Shown piece after piece: positions 5,279-5,966 of a stretch of DNA of 5,966 nucleotides. The notes under the pieces are model-generated. The model was not told the DNA's origin and searched no databases. It was given only the letters and a program-made list of their open reading frames with translations. Positions within the stretch are counted from its first letter, which is position 1. Every line of letters begins with the position of its first letter. A program made the translations under genes and the position numbers. Location: NCBI GenBank assembly GCA_041306485.1, contig JBFZFD010000155.1:1-5966 (forward strand), written 5' to 3'. Origin of the DNA: UBA8828 sp041306485 (lineage in GTDB: Bacteria; Verrucomicrobiota; Verrucomicrobiia; Opitutales; UBA953).

Positions 5279-5668
5279 ATGCAGTCCCTCGGCGAACGTC
5301 TTCAGGAAGCCCGTCAACGTCTTGGCGTCACCGTTCGCGAGGCCGCCGATGTTACAAAGATCCGCGGCGATTTTCTCCAGGCGATGGAGGCTAACCAATT
5401 TGAGTCCATCCCCCTGGCCGATGTCTATAAGAGGGGCTTCGTGCGTATCTACGCCAAGTACCTACGTCTGGATGACGACAAGGCCGCATCCGACTTCAAC
5501 ACTCACCATTCCGTCCGCGCCTCGCGCCGCCCCCTCGAGGTTGGCGCCGAGCCCGATGAGGTACCCGAGGGGCGTCCCATCGGCAGTGGCCTCAACAAAG
5601 ACACCCTTATCTGGCTAGTCGTCGGCGCCGCCTTCCTTGGTCTGCTGCTCTGGGTACTCCTCTCCTGA
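5279..5668 (+). CDS. RodZ-like HTH protein with C-terminal membrane anchor
   Basis: This 129-residue protein starts with a RodZ-type helix-turn-helix (HTH_25, residues about 3-66). It shows G-E-R-L-Q-E-A-R-Q-R-L-G, then A-A-D-V-T-K-I-R, then F-L-Q-A-M-E, then I-P-L-A-D-V-Y-K-R-G-F-V-R-I-Y-A-K-Y-L, the classical wording of this domain. A polar linker (67-106) leads to a single membrane helix at about 109-128 (I-W-L-V-V-G-A-A-F-L-G-L-L-L-W-V-L-L), and the protein ends one residue later. Full-length RodZ has a periplasmic domain after this helix that links MreB to the cell wall; here it is absent, so the protein is either a minimal RodZ-like scaffold or a tail-anchored regulator. No frameshift debris is seen after the stop, so this looks like a natural short form. 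The ATG is preceded by CTCCCCCCATC; a weak AAGGGA lies 13 bp upstream. Its neighbour is the M50 protease gene 57 bp upstream. Confidence 0.85.
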   Translation: MQSLGERLQEARQRLGVTVREAADVTKIRGDFLQAMEANQFESIPLADVYKRGFVRIYAKYLRLDDDKAASDFNTHHSVRASRRPLEVGAEPDEVPEGRPIGSGLNKDTLIWLVVGAAFLGLLLWVLLS

Positions 5669-5715
5669 GGGTTTCCCCGCGTTGACCCCGGGTCTCTTCG
5701 GGGCAGTCTGACCGG

Positions 5716-5966
5716 GTGGCCGGACGTCTCGACCAGCGTGTACTTGTTCTCAACCGACTCTGGCAGCCGGTCAATATCATCGGCCTGCGTCGTGCCCTCA
5801 GCCTTGTTTTCCGGGAGCGCGCCTCGGTCATTCACGCCGAGGATGCTTCTCACCGCGTCTACCCTGGCCCTGCCTGGCTCGACCTAAGTCGCACAGATCC
5901 ACCCGACCCTGCGATTGCCATCCGCACCCCGGGCGTGCACCTCAAACCTCCGCGTATCATCCTGCT
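5716..5966 (+). CDS. HNH endonuclease-type protein, N-terminal part (cut by window end)
   Basis: The frame stays open to the window end, giving about 83 residues. It reads M-A-G-R-L-D-Q, then R-V-L-V-L-N-R-L-W-Q-P-V-N-I-I-G, a helix L-R-R-A-L-S-L-V-F-R-E-R-A-S-V-I-H, and later P-G-V-H-L-K-P-P-R-I-I-L. This matches the N-terminal region of small HNH endonuclease-like proteins in which a V-L-x-L-N strand and an A-x-x-L-V-F helix precede the nuclease motif, with P-x-x-I-x-L just before it. The HNH residues themselves lie beyond the window, so nuclease activity cannot be checked. The start is inferred: an in-frame TGA at 5683-5685 leaves the GTG at 5716 as the only start before the conserved strand. 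There is no Shine-Dalgarno sequence. It lies 47 bp after the RodZ-like gene on the same strand and may share its transcript. A short CCCCG/CGGGG dyad (5686-5690, 5699-5703) lies in that gap. Confidence 0.7.
   Translation, partial: MAGRLDQRVLVLNRLWQPVNIIGLRRALSLVFRERASVIHAEDASHRVYPGPAWLDLSRTDPPDPAIAIRTPGVHLKPPRIIL

Noticed and set aside
4775..5398. Antisense open frame across the M50 protease and the start of the RodZ-like gene
   Set aside because: Rich in Gly/Glu/His with no recognisable domain; it mirrors two well-supported forward genes.
5686..5703. CCCCG/CGGGG dyad as a terminator between the RodZ-like and HNH genes
   Set aside because: The stem is only 5 bp and no T-run follows, so it does not meet the pattern of an intrinsic terminator.
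557..5966. A defence island suggested by the SRAP and HNH-type genes
   Set aside because: The SRAP and HNH-type genes are widely separated and belong to housekeeping-like families. No restriction, toxin-antitoxin, CRISPR or retron component is present.

Overview
This window is about 6 kb of GC-rich bacterial chromosome with densely packed genes. It holds ten protein-coding genes, two of them cut by the window edges. I see no rRNA, tRNA, CRISPR array, insertion sequence or prophage. The gene families (a SlyX-type coiled coil, an SRAP protein, a ROK kinase, a FmdB / site-2 protease / RodZ-like HTH cluster, and an HNH-type protein beginning with a VLVLNRLWQPVN-like segment) and the scarcity of Shine-Dalgarno sequences would fit a verrucomicrobial (Opitutae-like) or related genome. 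That placement is inferred from gene style, not from any phylogenetic marker, and is tentative.

Layout, left to right. (1) Positions 1-1297 carry a tight forward operon: the 3' end of glycine C-acetyltransferase (kbl), a SlyX-family coiled coil and an SRAP (YedK/HMCES-type) protein, with gaps of 1 and 3 bp. (2) Positions 1298-1437 are a 140-bp non-coding spacer. It is entered through a 7-bp tandem repeat that begins on the SRAP stop codon, and it carries a 9-bp tandem repeat. (3) Positions 1438-3573 carry a forward sugar-related trio: a mannose-6-phosphate-isomerase-like cupin, a ROK sugar kinase and a family-2 glycosyltransferase, with gaps of 22 and 20 bp. (4) Positions 3576-4238 carry one reverse-strand gene of a conserved-looking family with a possible Cys-His thiol-enzyme centre. 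Its stop codon lies 2 bp from the glycosyltransferase stop. (5) After an 83-bp divergent spacer, positions 4322-5966 carry a forward group: a FmdB-type zinc ribbon, an M50 site-2-protease-like membrane protein, a short RodZ-like HTH protein ending in a membrane anchor, and the start of an HNH-type protein.

How the genes may work together. The cupin, ROK kinase and glycosyltransferase suggest hexose phosphorylation or isomerisation feeding glycan synthesis. The M50 protease next to a membrane-anchored HTH protein suggests a possible protease-substrate pair. Both ideas are inferences from context.

Nothing here is a clear new system. The points most worth checking are the Cys/His protein on the reverse strand, the protease plus membrane-anchored HTH pair, the two unlike tandem repeats in one spacer, and the C/T-rich, SD-poor start contexts contrasted with a single orphan SD-like sequence in the divergent spacer.
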